A stretch of 64,000 nt of DNA. Origin: Lunularia cruciata (Eukaryota > Streptophyta > Marchantiopsida > Lunulariales > Lunulariaceae). The DNA lies in contig OX419762.1 in NCBI GenBank assembly GCA_948567375.1, positions 9,244,001-9,308,000 on the forward strand. The letters are read 5' to 3'. The notes below the pieces were generated by a model, which saw nothing but the letters and a program-made list of their open reading frames with translations, made no database searches and was not told where the DNA came from. Positions 22,311 to 33,539 of this stretch are shown here, one piece after another (the stretch's first letter is position 1; each line of letters opens with the position of its first letter). Position numbers and translations under genes: made by a program.

Positions 22311-22739
22311 GGTATGGGAAAGAGAATCTCATAAATTCTCAAAAACTAGTTTTGATGGATGAGCTATCTAGAAACATAGAGAGTTGAGTAAAGCTTGGGC
22401 AAAGAAGGACTCCAAAAGCCATAGCTCCTCATTTGGATGGTAATTATGGACTAAAGAGGGAAGGTTATATGTGGCGGATGGATGGAGAACTTGGAAAGCT
22501 GATAGAGTATTGGTAGAGAAGGGTGTTAGTCTAGAGGGGAATAGTACATGGATTTCTCACCAATACTCCACTTCTTGTCCTAACATCAATGAACCAAGAT
22601 TTATGTTCTCTTTAACCAAGATGGTGTGTTTATAGACAAGTATGAGACTTCTATGCCATAGGATGCAAACTTGGACCAAAAATTGGAAGGATGTTTAAAT
22701 TAGACATCAAGACCCACAAGACAATCAGAATGCTATGTT
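22311..22739. other. Unassigned old repeat sequence
   Basis: CpG-poor DNA between the LINE relative and the first Copia residues. The Copia gag and protease would be expected here but cannot be recognised, so the Copia element is either 5'-truncated or too decayed. Confidence 0.35.
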
Positions 22740-24288
22740 TATTCATGGCTTGACTGATTTTTTGGATCTTGAGATGTGGTATAAAAGAGCTTGTCGCATG
22801 AACCTACAAGATTAAAGGTGCTACCTACCTTTGATTTGGTTATGGGGCTCCAATATTTTTAATCCTTTACCTATTGGAGTTTGTGAGGCTTGCCAATTTG
22901 GTAAGCAAGCTAGCTAAACAGCCCTTTAAGCATCATGGTAAAAGGGACTCTAAGGTGCTAGAATTTATCCACACTAATCTATGGACTACATCATAAAAAA
23001 TTCTAATAGATGCTAAATATTTTGTCTCATTTATTGATGACTTTTCAAGATATATGTGGTCTACTTTTTGAAAGCAAAATCAGATGTCCTTTTAATTTTC
23101 CAAATATTCAAGCAGCTTGTGGAGAAGAAATATGGTTATAATATCCTACTTTGATGTTCTGATGGAGGAGGAGAGTTTAATTCAAATCATTTTGATACTT
23201 TCCTACATGAGCAAGGTGTCAAGCGTGAAGTTACTTGCAGCTCTACACCTCAAAAGAATGGAGTTGCTGAGCAGAATAATAGATATATTGCTTAAGTTAC
23301 AAGAGCCATACTTGATGATTCTACCCAAGAGGTATTGCGCACAAGCAATTAATTGTGCAATTTACTTGCTGAATCTACCTACTACTGCAAATGGTGCACA
23401 AAATGACACCTTTTCAAACTCTTAAAAGTAAAAAACCTGATTTATCAAAATCTGAGGATGTTTGGTTGTATTTGCTTTGTTATGTTACTGATGAGAAGAG
23501 GCAAAAGCTAGATCCTAAAGTTGAAAAATGTGTCTTTCTTGGATATGCCTCAAATTCCAAAGGATATAGGGGTTATTATCCTGACTTTAGTATTTTTATT
23601 ATCAGTAGAGATGTCATATTTGAGAAGTTAAAATCCTAGTATCATGCTCTTATAAGTTGAACAACTGATTTACCAATTACAATACCCTCTATCTCTTCAA
23701 TTGGTCCAAGTAATGTTTCTATTCCATAGGCTAGTACTTCAAGTGCTATTGGTGTTTCTAGTGAGCACTATAAATCTAAGCCACTTCTAAATCCTTGGTC
23801 AGGTTAGGTTGTTGAGAAGCCTTGAATCCAAGGTTCTCAACCTATAGGAAATTTATTCCCTTCTAGTAAAGTTTCTACTCCTTTGTTGGAACATATGGTG
23901 TGTTAACAACATAGTTCATGAATTCCAAGTAATTTAGATGAGGCTACAAGTAGCACATCTTAGCCTAAACAACAAAGGACATGTACAAGGGTTAAATGTC
24001 TAGTGAGATGTTTCCAAGTTGAAGGCTTTTTAGGCCAACATCATGCATATATGGTAAAGGCTATACAAGAAAGGGAACAAAATTCTCTTGAAGAAGCAAT
24101 GCATCATGCAGATTGGATGCAAGCCATGGAGCTTGAAATTGTAGCCCTACATCACCAACAAATATGGGAGTTGGTTGATTTGCCTTCTTGTAAGAAGGCA
24201 AATAGCTACGTGTGGATTTTTTAAGTCAAGGTGCATTTTGATGGTTCATTGAGTAGGTACAAGGCAAAGCTTGTGGCAAAAGGTTTTG
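22740..24288 (+). pseudogene. Ty1/Copia retrotransposon, 5' part (integrase to start of RT)
   Basis: GAG-pre-integrase and zinc motif: MWYKRACRMNL, then GVCEACQFGKQ (22765-22910). Integrase core: KVLEFIHTNLW, then YFVSFIDDFSRYMWS (22960-23075), and KNGVAEQNN near 23260 in a second frame. Integrase C-terminal side: VEKCVFLGYASNSKGYRGYY (23520-23590). RT entry: EEAMHHADWMQAMELEI, WELVDLP, then YKAKLVAKGF (24090-24287). The frame stops exactly where canonical Copia RT continues with (S/T)QQYGID, and that continuation is found at 37605, so the element is split by the Gypsy insertion. It has many stops and is inactive. Confidence 0.88.
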
Positions 24289-24293
24289 TCACA

Positions 24294-24717
24294 ATATTTG
24301 TCTCACCAAAGCTAGTTGGCTCAAATGTTGGAGTGATAGTGTTGTTAGTCATAAGTATTTTGGTAGTTATTCATGGACCACTTGTTGGTAGTCTAATTTC
24401 ATATTAGGGCTATTGATCACATGGTAGGACCTACCATCACTCGCACCATCTGATGTGCCATCAACAATGTTGTTAAGGTTGGAGATCTAGGTCCAGTAGA
24501 GGCGTATGTCTTCAAAGTGTACCTCTAAAGAGCTCACTTCTCTAGTGTTGAGCTTTTGAATTCCTAGCTTTGGTGGATAGAGGTTGGCAAGTATCACTTA
24601 GAATCTCTTAACCAGAGTGGGTGTTGCGTGGACTATAATTAGTGTCCGATTTTTAGCATAATGTTGAGTGAAAGATTGAGTACATATTTGATTTGAGTGT
24701 GATTTGAGTGGTAGAAT
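24294..24717 (+). repeat. Left LTR of Gypsy family A (approximate)
   Basis: Aligns with 37090-37515 and, in reverse complement, with the LTRs at 46790 and 54715. Beyond about 24717 the similarity becomes weak, so the right edge is uncertain. Confidence 0.6.
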
Positions 24718-26439
24718 AAAATTATAACATCAGAGAAGTGAGAGTCAAGGAAAAATATGGTGCATGAATTGAAGGCATAGGTGATATCTTCAAGCTTGGT
24801 TGATCATTGGTACATTTGATTGTGGCTCTAGATTTCCTTGATACTTATCATGTATGGAAGCCTATTTGAGTTGATATAGATTTGGTAGTGGGGCAGATGG
24901 CATGCAAAAATGTTGGCCAAGTTTCTAAGAATTGATACAATTTGAGATAATGGGTGTTTGATTTGAGCCTAAGAGGTAAAATCAAGATAATTTGGTGTGA
25001 ATTGAGCCCAAAGTGTAAAATTGGAGGTGGATTTGGAAACATTCTCCCTCAAATACGGGTTTTGAGATCTCTATCCTCACAATTTGGCTCCAATAGGTGC
25101 ATCAAATTGTCCAAATTTGGAGGTTCAATTGTCAAAGGTAGTCTAGAATTGGAAGTTGCTTGAGTTGCCTTAGCAAGTGCTCAATTTGAACCCAAGAGGT
25201 GAAATTAGGATTCATTTGGTACAACTTGAGCACACAATACAAAATTGGAAGTGGATTTGAGGACTCATCTTCTCAAATTAGAGATTTGGAGATCCCTATT
25301 TTCTCAATTTAGCTTGAGTTGAGAGTTAGCAAAGGATTTGGCAATCAAAAAGTTGTAGAGGTGTGTCAAATTGGTAGAGGTTATCCAAATTTGGAGGTTT
25401 AATTCTCAAAGGTTGTCCAAATTTGGAGGTTGCCCAAATTGCCCTAGTTAGTGCTCAAGTTGGTGAAGCTTGCCAAGATTTAAAAAAGGTTTGCTAAATT
25501 TGGAGAGGGTTCAAATTGACAAAAAGAAAGGCCTCATTTGGCTAAATTTTAGCATAGTACTATGCGATAGAGAGGATACAAAGGCCTAGAAAGGCCAACA
25601 AGTGAGCTTGCTAGCATGAAGCTTACTATTTTAGATGAGTTTTTGGTAATTTTTGGTCACCTTTTGGTAGAATCTACCCATCTATCTAGATTATGCGCAA
25701 TAGGTTTGAACCTCATATCTCTAGTTTCTAAACTAGTGCCCTAGCCAATTAGTCCATCTCCACTTTTTTTAGTGATTGGTCGACTAATACCTTTATACAT
25801 GTAGCTTTAGCTAAGAGAAACAATTTGATCTCATCCTTGGTGAACTTGGTAGCTTAGGAGTAGGTAGACACTCCTATTATGTCAAATGTCAAATGGTGAC
25901 AAAGTCAATCTTGTGTTGATTTATGAGATGAAATTCTTATGATTTGACTATCTCCATTCTCTACTTCCTATTATGCACCATGTTTTTGTGAGGTGTCTTG
26001 ACTTTAAAGCATACCTTGACTTGTCCTTTAGTGTGCTCTTGATAGTGAGGCTAGAGTAATGACCAATTATACAACCTATGTTTCTCTTTGGTGAGGTAGG
26101 AACTGATGATATGTAGACTATGAGAGAGTGTGTTGTGATGGTAGGACATAGGTCACCCTTTCTCCTATTAAAGTGGTTGTAATTAGAGCAACATTAATGA
26201 GTGGTGATCAATTGATAATGACACTTGGTGGTGATCCTTGGTGGTGTACTTGTAATGGTTATATTGTAGTTTGAGTTACATTTTCAAGCCGAAGTTCTAT
26301 GAGAATTCAAGAGAATATTGATGCAATATGCAATGGGTTTACATGGAGTGGCATTTAGTATCAATTTGTATCTCACGTCCCACCACGGGAGTAGATAGAC
26401 TTTAATTTGGAGTTTGATACATGAGCTAATTCAATTGAG

Positions 26440-27170
26440 AATGCACTTAGTATGTTGACACCATTATTGTGGAATATGGATGAGATTTATGGAGTCTCCA
26501 AAGGCACCAAGCATCAATCTAGCACAATGGGTACTATTGAGCTGATCACTCCATATAGGACTTCAATAGTTGATGTGATTTGCAGCCAATGTGGAACCTT
26601 ACTTTATTTACTCCCTTCATGGCATGGAAGAGGTTGTTTCAACACTTGGACGATCCACCAATGGATGACTATCATGAGTTTAAGAGGGCTCACTTGGATG
26701 AGATCAAGCTATGGAGACATTATTTGTCTCCATAGCTCAATCCACACATCTTCATCACTTCAAGCTTGGTTGCTAAGAGTAAATCGGCAATACCCATGAG
26801 TTCTAGCTCTAGTAGCATAGGTGTCTCTAGTGGAGGTGTACTAGTTGGAGATGGTGCTACTATGAATAAGGGTACCACTACAAGAGGTGGTGCATACCTA
26901 GGGTTTAACCCATGGTGGAGTTCTTCCAATGCTTGAGGTAAAACAACCAAGGAGTGCAAATTGACAAGCTGAGAAGCTTGCAAGAGTTCCAATGGAAGGC
27001 TAAAGAGAGCTTATATAAGGCGTGCACTCACATGAGATGGTTGATAAGTTTCACTCAAGGAGTTATAGAGGCTCAAGTAGTTCAGTTTTGGTATAAGATC
27101 TTGGACAAAGAGTTGCAATATAGAGTACGTGATGCTATGTTGTTGTGTTATGATTTGTGTAAAAAATGAA
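26440..27170 (+). pseudogene. Gypsy family A gag remnant
   Basis: The frame at 26954-27169 reads IDKLRSLQEFQWKAKESLYK, then THMRWLISFTQGVIEAQVV, then WYKILDKELQYRVRDA. This is a gag-like segment that recurs in the opposite-strand element at about 53100-53290. The upstream part (26440-26900) is more broken. The capsid-type role is inferred from its position before pol and the matching layout in the second copy. Confidence 0.6.
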
Positions 27171-29514
27171 ATAAGAGTTTAATATGGTTTATCTCCACAT
27201 TATTGAAGTAGATTATAGGATGGATCAGACAGTTGAGCTATTGCCATGTGAGAAATCTATGTACATTCTATACAATTGGCCATGTGGATTATGGTCTTGT
27301 TCTCTTTAAGGGTTCTTATGTATATAGGTGATAGAGAGTTGATAGATAGAGGATGTAATTTAGTTTTCAGAGTCTTGAGCAGGAGTACATAGAGATTAAG
27401 AGTTGTACTAGAGCATGGGTGCTAGAGCATTGGAGAAAACACTTGAGTAGGAGATATCCCATCCTCCCAATTTGCCACTGTCAAATCCTTTTCTCATTAG
27501 GTTTTAAATTCTACATTGTGATAAACTTTAGGGTTGGATAGTAGTGCAATTTGGGGTTGCATTCATGGAGTTGGTGATAGCAAGCTTGGATCAAATTGTT
27601 CTTCTTTTCCTTACTTATGAGCAGGTTTGGGATTTGATAATCTATATGCTCATATAGATGAAGAAGAATCTCATTCAATGGCATCAAGTTAGAGTTGTGG
27701 CATCCATTTGGCAAAAATAGAAACAACTAATGCTAAAAATACAAGTGATTGGGTCCCAAGAGGTCTACAATTTTTTCTTACCATAGAAGGAGTTAGGAGA
27801 GAGCATGTGGTTAGATAAGACAATGGTTAAAAAGAGGATCTGACCAGCTAAAATTTGGAGATGGAAAACTAGTAATTTGAATAGACTCTTAGGGAGATAT
27901 GATCAATTGAATTGAGGGGGTAGAATTCATACTCAAGTGCACAAAATGTATAATTTAGAGAGTTTTGTGACACATTTGCATTATCTATCAGTGGGATTAG
28001 AAACAAGATAGAGTGCCTATAATGGTGAGACTAAGAAACTCCAATTTTAGATCGATTTTATATCAATTCTGGTTGATTGATGGTAAAGCTCTAAAAAGCA
28101 AGGTATTGAAGATGAGATGATGATCAATTTTGGACTTTTGATCACTCCTCAAGTTATGGTTCAAATCAGCTTATGAAAATTTCCATCATTGTTAATGGGT
28201 TAAGCCTTGCACCTCTAAGAAAAATTTTCATATAAATTCTTGAAATATAAAATTCAAAGTCTTGGATCAAACATACTAGGTATGTAGAGCTCACAAGTTA
28301 GCTCACAAGTTAGCTTAGCTTAGGAATTGATCCATATCAAAAGAATGGTGTTAAGTTAGGTCATCAAACTTTGGAAGAATTTAGAATAATGCACAACCAA
28401 CTATTTTGAAAATTTTAGTTGACTCTGAGTCCATGAAGTGGGAGAGCTAATGCAAAAATTCTATTGAAAATACTATCATAAGCGTAGTAAAGCATTTTTA
28501 TTTCCAATCATGATTGAATGTCAATTCTTTTATTTTTGTGATTATGATTAAAGCTTTTAGATTAATAAAGTGTTCTTGAGAATTAAATGTAACTTTGATA
28601 CAAAAACCTATGGGAAGTTGCCAAGAACTAGGAGCAAACCCTCAATTAGGGATTTTAAATTATGGTGGAAACTACACAAATTTGGCCAAGTTTGAGATCT
28701 TGTTAAGGGAGCTATAGTGGTGAGATTGTGACTTGCTTTATACCATTGGAAATTTTATCCCATATGCTTTCTATTGAGTTTTAGATCATTTGAACATGAG
28801 CAACACATAAAAAGTTATTTTTGTTTGAGTTGCATTGAGCTTTCCCCATAAAAAGCATAGAATTACTCCACTTGGAATACAAAACGGATTCAAAGTTAGA
28901 ATAGAAATTGAAAGATACTTGGAATATAGATTGAAATCAATTTGAGGACAAGGTGGATGTTGTGAAGTTGATTTCAAAAGCATGGAGAGTTGTTGTTAAA
29001 TGCTTATGAGTAGATCCTCTCCATACTTGTATGCTTGTTTGTACACCTAGTTTGCTTGGATTGATGTGAAAGTGTTGCACTTAGGTTTTTTCTTTCTATG
29101 AGTGTTGTATTTTTCTCCTTGGTAATGTTGGAAATTATGACCAATAGACCAAGAGTGCATGTTATGATAATAAGTCAAGTTATCCCCTACTCCTCTACTG
29201 AATAGAAGGAACAATATAAACAATGGTGGAAGGTTCCAATGGTTGGGTAACATGTGTGCTTAGATTAGTAGTGATAGAATTATATATAACCTGTTCGTAA
29301 GCTCCACTACTAGGCACCATGTGTGTTTCCAAAGAGAGAAAAACAAAGTATGATAACACTATTAGAGGCTACCTCGTCTACTTTGGTGGTGGTCTTTAGT
29401 TTGGCTGAGTGTATTGAGTTCAACATGGTGGTGGAGTGTAATACCAATATTTAGTTATCTAGAGGTGAAAATTAGTTTAGTAATATCTAAGATATATGGA
29501 TGTTATATATGATG
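27171..29514. other. Unassigned interior of the nested Gypsy region
   Basis: CpG-poor, stop-rich sequence between gag and the dispersed repeat. No zinc knuckle or protease motif was recognised. It may hold further insertions too decayed to name. Confidence 0.35.
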
Positions 29515-30005
29515 GACTAAGTAGATAGAGGAATCACCAAAAGAGTACTTCTAAAAATGCATGAGTAGAGAATTGAAAACTTAAGAGCAATTTTGGAAGC
29601 TTGAACGGATGAATTAGGTCTAAAAAATGTATAGATTCCCCCCAATAGGTAAGATGCTAGCCTTCCCTCTCCCAATTTTGTCTCATTGAGAGCTTTCCAA
29701 TGATACTCATGTGATTATGAGATTGCTACAAGAAGATTCCCTAAATATTCCTTCTAGTCAAATCTATTTGACCAACCATATAGGACAAGGACCGATATGT
29801 CACCCATCTAGGCAACTAATCTAAGGGTGGAAGTCACTTCATGTCACCATCCATGTATCTAATCCAAGGATGGAGCTTCCTTTGAGAGGATCCTCTTTGT
29901 TGTATAATAAAGCAAAAGTGCTCCTTTTGGGCATCCGAGTATTGAGTGTGAAGCTTGTGTTCTCTCTCTTGTATTTCTCTTGGAGAGTTCTCTTGTCCTT
30001 GGGGT
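29515..30005 (+). repeat. Dispersed repeat of about 490 bp, copy 1
   Basis: Aligns with the reverse complement of about 50460-50960. Shared landmarks are AAGAAGATTC.CTAAA, TTTGACCAACCA, GATATGTCAC, ATCTAATCCAAGG or ATTTAATCCAAGG, GGATCCTCTTT and TCTCTTGTCCTTGG. In the two Gypsy elements it sits at different places relative to gag and pol, so it is an independent mobile repeat. A solo LTR of another family is the simplest reading. Confidence 0.65.
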
Positions 30006-30105
30006 ATTACAAGAAGAGAGTGGTAATATTTAGATTTGGTAAAAAGATCTCATCCATGATTTTTACTTCTTCTTGAGTGCACCACTTATGTTGACTTCTG
30101 AGGGC

Positions 30106-30803
30106 TGTAACACCCATTTGTGCATGTGTGTGATATTGTGATATTTAGTTTGATATTATAAATACGTGAGAGATATTATCTATATAGAGATAAAGGATGG
30201 TTCTACCTTAGTGATGATTAGCTAAAGTTAGTCATAGTTAAGATAGAGCGGATCTTACTTTAGAAGAAGTAGAAAAGATGAGCATCACTATTTTGGATTC
30301 TAGTGTATTGACTTGGTATTATTCTTAAGTGTTTAGATTTGAGGAAAGAGTTAAGAACTCTTGGACCCACACACCTTTTTATTTCAAATTCTTTTATAGT
30401 CCAAGGATAGCCCAAGAAAGAATCTTTGATTAGTTGTTGGATCAAGATAAGACAACATGCTTAGGAGAATATTCCTATGAGTGTGGATATTTCTTTAGTT
30501 TTTTGACTTTATTTGATATTTAGCCTTATTCTTTTAGTAAATTTGAGTTACTCCAATAATAAGTAACTTTGGTATATAATAATTTCACAAGTATATAAAC
30601 TAGGGGTGAGGAGAAACTCATCATTGTTTCATTTACAACTATATCTCTTTCATTGAGTTCTCTAATGAGCAATGTCTTGAGTCTTGGAGTGTTAGTCTTG
30701 GAAGAGTATGATGGATTTTGGATTCTTTGCCTTCTTAGTCCATGGTGTGCTACCATAATAGCCATTAGAAGTTCATCATGAGTGAGAGATAGGCCAGCTC
30801 ACA
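30106..30803 (+). repeat. Left LTR of Gypsy family B
   Basis: Begins TGTAACACCCATTTGTGCAT and ends GCTCACA. Compared with the right LTR it shows many substitutions, so the insertion is old. Confidence 0.8.
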
Positions 30804-31591
30804 TTTTTGGGTTCTCTCCATTATTGAGTTCTCTCTAGAGGGCAAGATAATGTTCAACTTACAAGTCTATATTAGATAGAATGAGGGCACAAGAACTCAC
30901 TTGGAGAGAACATTAGGGGAGAAGAGGGTTGAACTTATGTTTGAGAACTTGGGTCCATTTGTATACCCTGTAGTTAATTATGATATCTTTGAGGTGATTT
31001 TGTACATCTTGTACAAATGAGAGGATTTGGAGAGATTATGTGAGATGGATTGAAGATTTTGGAGATTACAAGATTTTGGGCAAAATCTCAAGTTTTGATA
31101 TTTGGATTTAAAATTTCTACACAAGATAGCTTGGGTTATTTTTTAGTTAGAACACTTGAAATTATTGTGAGAGCTGGTACATGCATTGAGCTAGAATTTT
31201 TGAAAGTTGATGGGGTAAATTGCTCATGAAATTGCATGCTCTTTAGAAAATTGTACAAAGTCTACCATTTCTTTAGTTTTTAGTGGATTGTTCTAAAATT
31301 TTCTAAGAAAATTAACAAGAGGCAAGGCAAGAAGAAGGTGGAGCCTTTCAAAAGAAGGTGATTAGGTAATGTTGTTTGAATCCATTTGATTCAAGAGAGT
31401 GCAAAAGAAGTTTTTGCTTAAGTATTTTGGACCTTTCATAGTGGAGAAGGTGTGGAGAATTACACCTATGATCTCAAGAGTTGGGAGGAAGACACTTTGA
31501 TAGGATTAACCATGATAAGTTGAAGATGTATCATAGAAGGTAGGGAGACCTTCACTTTGAGGACAAAGTGAAAACTTAGTCTTAGGGTAAA

Positions 31592-32281
31592 TGTGATACT
31601 CATTTGTGCATGTGTGTGATATTATGATATTTAGCTTAATATTTCAAATACTTGAGAGATAGTATTTATATAGAGAGAAATGATCATTCTACATTAGTCA
31701 TGATTAGCTAAAGTTAGTCCTAGCTTAACTAGTGGGGACCTTACTCTAGAGGAAGTGGAAAAGATGAGCACCACTATTTTGGTTTCTTATATGGTGACTT
31801 GGTATCATTCCTAGGTGTTTAGCTTTAAGGAAAGAGTTGAGAAATCTTGGGCCTGCAAGCCTCTTTGTTATAGATTCTTCTATAGTCCAAGGATAGCCCA
31901 TGTGAAGGAATCATTGACTTAGTGGTCAGGTCAAGATAAGATCACATGCTTAGTGGAATATGCCCATGTGGATGGATATTCCTTTATACTTTTTGATTTG
32001 ACTTGAATTTTAGCCTAGTAACTTGAGTTACTCTAGTAATAAGTAACTTTAGTCTGTAACTATTTCACAAGTATATACACAAGGGGTGAGGAGGTACTCA
32101 TCGTCCTTTCATTTGCAACTATCTCTCTCATTGAGTTCTCTAATGAACAATGTCTTGAGTCTTGGAGTGTTAGCCTTGGAAGAGTATGATACAGTTGAGA
32201 TTCTTTGCCTTCTTAGTCCATGGTGCGTTACCATAATAGCCATCAGAGGTTCATCTTGAGTGAGAGATAGGTTGGCTCACA
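31592..32281 (+). repeat. Right LTR of Gypsy family B
   Basis: Begins TGTGATACTCATTTGTGCAT and ends GGCTCACA. Shared blocks include GATTAGCTAAAGTTAGTC, TCCAAGGATAGCCCA and TTGAGTTCTCTAATGA. Confidence 0.8.
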
Positions 32282-33539
32282 AGTCAGACTTCCCTACTCT
32301 TTCACACTCTCTAAGGCCCTATAGATGACATCCATGGCTCTTAAAAATCCTAGTGTAGGTGTGGTAGGTGATCATAAAGTGCATGATGGAATAGATTCTA
32401 GTCAACCTCCTACTTCCACACAATTGAGTCTAGCATGATGTTGGGGGAGGGTCAACTGATTCTGCACTTGTCTTTGTTCTCAGCTAGTGACATGTTTATA
32501 TTGGAAGTTGACCCAACTCTAGTGTTTTGGTGGCTACCATGCTTTATGAGAGTAAGGATGATGTGGTTCCTAATTCCAAAGCAAAGGTGGTTGATAGTAG
32601 AATTGACTTGGTTGAGGAGCATGGGATTTGCTCAATGACCAATAGTTCATGTACTCTGCAATAGCCAGGTTGGAGGAATTACCAACTAGACTTGCCTTTG
32701 AGCAGGCTATATTCACACCTATAGTTGTCCTATTGGATAACAAGAGGACTTTCTATTTTCTAGGATGTTTAGGGAAGGTCTATACACCACAAAGGTGTTG
32801 GCTTTAGTGTGTAACCCTTTATGTTGGGGAAGGCTACAATTGTTGGTCTTGAGTTATAGAAGACTGATGTGGAGAGATGTCCATGTCAGATCCATATATC
32901 TCTAGGGGTGGTTCTTTATAGTACATCAAATGTGGAGAGCTCCTTGTCCAAATTCAGTTGGTCATCTGATTGATAGCATTATGTTATACTCCATGGGTTT
33001 CAATATTGACTATTGGGAGGAGATTGCCTCTTGTAAATTAGGTTGGCAGTCAAGTGAGTGATAAGTATATTGCATACTAATATGCTTTAATAGTGGTAGT
33101 CTTGGCTCACTATAGTTAGGGACCATGACATTAGTTTCAATTTTCAATGGATTTGTTACTTAGCCTGGTGACTTATTGGAAGGAAACGCCCTTGGGGAGA
33201 AAAGTCTAATACCAAAGGAGATCACTTGGATTTGGAGTATAAGTGGGATTATCCCATCCACTTTGGGTGTTCCATTGTGGAGTTCTGAGTAAGCTTGCAA
33301 CAACATGTGGATCAATTGGTACAAAAAGCTCGGAGTGGAGTCTTTGTACCACCAATAGACTAGTGTGAGGATGCATCTCAGAGTCAATTATCTTGTCACT
33401 TTTGGATACTAAACTCATTGCTTGGCAATATCCAAAAGAGGGATTATGTCCATTAGAGTTGTTTGGTGGGATTAGTTGTGATACTACAAGAAAGTACACA
33501 AGTACAAAGGTACTAGTACATGGATAGATATGAGACTAC
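32282..33539. other. Gypsy family A interior, protease-side region (unresolved)
   Basis: Sequence from AGTCAGACTTCCC onward continues family A between its zinc-knuckle region and pol. No intact frame exists. I could not identify an aspartic-protease DTG or DSG motif with confidence. Confidence 0.4.

Larger units (their letters stand above)
30106..32281 (+). mobile_element. Second LTR retrotransposon (Gypsy family B), internally deleted
   Basis: Two direct repeats of about 695 bp (30106-30803 and 31592-32281) enclose only about 790 bp. The internal part ends with sequence like a Gypsy pol C-terminus (KYFGPFIVEKV-like frame around 31410-31450, then GRRHFDRIN-like residues) followed by TTCACTTTGAGGACAAAGTG just before the right LTR. 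Most of gag-pol is missing, so it is non-autonomous. It interrupts family A: the right flank AGTCAGACTTCCC continues family A sequence known from the other copy (near 52243-52255). About 130 bp of family A appear to be missing at the left junction. Confidence 0.75.
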
